From JADFNO01 sp965369945 (GTDB taxonomy: Bacteria > Planctomycetota > Phycisphaerae > Phycisphaerales > SM1A02): 12,528 nucleotides of DNA. Under the pieces are notes generated by a model. The model ran no database searches. It had not been told where the DNA came from and was given only the letters and a program-made list of their open reading frames with translations. Below, one piece after another: positions 12,234-12,528 of the stretch (the stretch's first letter is position 1; every line of letters begins with the position of its first letter). The translations under genes were made by a program, and so were the position numbers. Where the stretch lies: assembly GCA_965369945.1 (NCBI GenBank), contig CBDUST010000114.1, positions 1-12,528 of the forward strand, given 5' to 3'.

Positions 12234-12528
12234 ATGTCCGGCACGAGCACCTCGACTGCAGTCAACGGATCCATCTCGGATGTCGCCAAGCTTCAAAGCG
12301 CTCTGGAGAACCTCGGCACCAACGTGTTCATGGCCGACGAGAACCTGGAGCTCGTCTATATAAACACCAAGGCGAAGGAGACGCTGGAGGCCATCAACGA
12401 CGTCCTCATGAAGCTCTTCGGCTTTGGTCACGATGAGATGCTGGGCAAGTGCATCGACGTGTTTCACAAGGACCCGTCCTATCAGCGCGGCATCCTCAGA
12501 AGCCCCAAGAATCTCCCGCACAAGGCGG
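12234..12528 (+). CDS. PAS-domain protein, probably N terminus of a methyl-accepting chemotaxis protein (partial)
   Basis: Only the first 98 codons are in the window. The protein starts MSGTSTST and enters a PAS domain with LQSALENLGTNVFMADENL (19-38), LVYINTKA and GKCIDVFHKDPSYQRGIL (71-88). This wording is typical of the soluble PAS domains in front of HAMP or MCP signalling modules, as in Pseudomonas and Vibrio Aer2-like receptors. In Aer2 the His of the equivalent FHKNP stretch is, as I recall, the haem ligand; here it is H78. The signalling domain lies beyond the window, so a kinase or cyclase output cannot be excluded. Third codon positions are G or C in 82 of 98 codons, clearly higher than in the sensor kinase gene. 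The start is supported by AAAGGA at 12221-12226. A long minus-strand frame over the same bases (12066-12521) has no recognisable domain. Confidence 0.75.
   Translation, partial: MSGTSTSTAVNGSISDVAKLQSALENLGTNVFMADENLELVYINTKAKETLEAINDVLMKLFGFGHDEMLGKCIDVFHKDPSYQRGILRSPKNLPHKA

Noticed and set aside
12066..12521. 151-codon open frame on the minus strand over the right end
   Set aside because: It is antisense to the PAS gene, whose product has clear domain motifs, a ribosome-binding site and strong codon bias. The minus-strand product has no recognisable domain.
1..12528. CRISPR array, tRNA or rRNA genes, phage or restriction genes
   Set aside because: No regularly spaced repeats, cloverleaf candidates or relevant protein motifs were seen on reading both strands by eye.

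Overview
This 12.5 kb stretch comes from a bacterial chromosome of moderately high GC. The long PAS-rich regulators, the IS5-like element and the intergenic palindromes fit a Planctomycetota-like or related environmental Gram-negative bacterium. That placement is an inference from gene style: there is no rRNA or tRNA gene to confirm it.

Left part (1-6.0 kb), all on the + strand: a plant/cyanobacterial-type ferredoxin-NADP+ reductase; a complete 1.0 kb IS5-superfamily insertion sequence with 29-bp terminal inverted repeats and a flanking TA; a DinG/XPD-like helicase that has three of the four family iron-sulfur cysteines and may be translated from a leaderless mRNA; a 117-bp inverted-repeat-bounded intergenic element; and a phosphomannomutase/phosphoglucomutase. 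These are housekeeping genes with an IS between two of them.

Middle part (6.0-8.75 kb): a PAS-PAS sensor histidine kinase of the HWE/HisKA_2 type (+ strand) converges on and overlaps thiG by 23 bp. thiG and thiS (- strand) supply the thiazole synthase and its sulfur carrier for thiamine synthesis.

Right part (8.8-12.5 kb): a signalling cluster. A PAS-LuxR regulator (HTH at the C terminus) lies upstream of thiSG. A 669-residue protein has a nearly identical LuxR HTH (42 of 60 residues) at its N terminus, followed by GAF-PAS-PAS-PAS. Its last PAS domain keeps the haem-ligand His and the two key Arg residues of the oxygen sensor FixL. Divergent from it, across a 287-bp region rich in inverted repeats, is the start of a PAS protein of the type found in chemoreceptors such as Aer2. 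It is cut by the window end.

The four sensory genes carry seven PAS domains, with no receiver-domain response regulator in view. The most interesting hypothesis is a local redox/oxygen-sensing module. It would be built round a one-component regulator with unusual domain order (HTH first, FixL-like haem PAS last), a paralogous PAS-LuxR partner using a related HTH, and a divergent PAS chemoreceptor-like gene.
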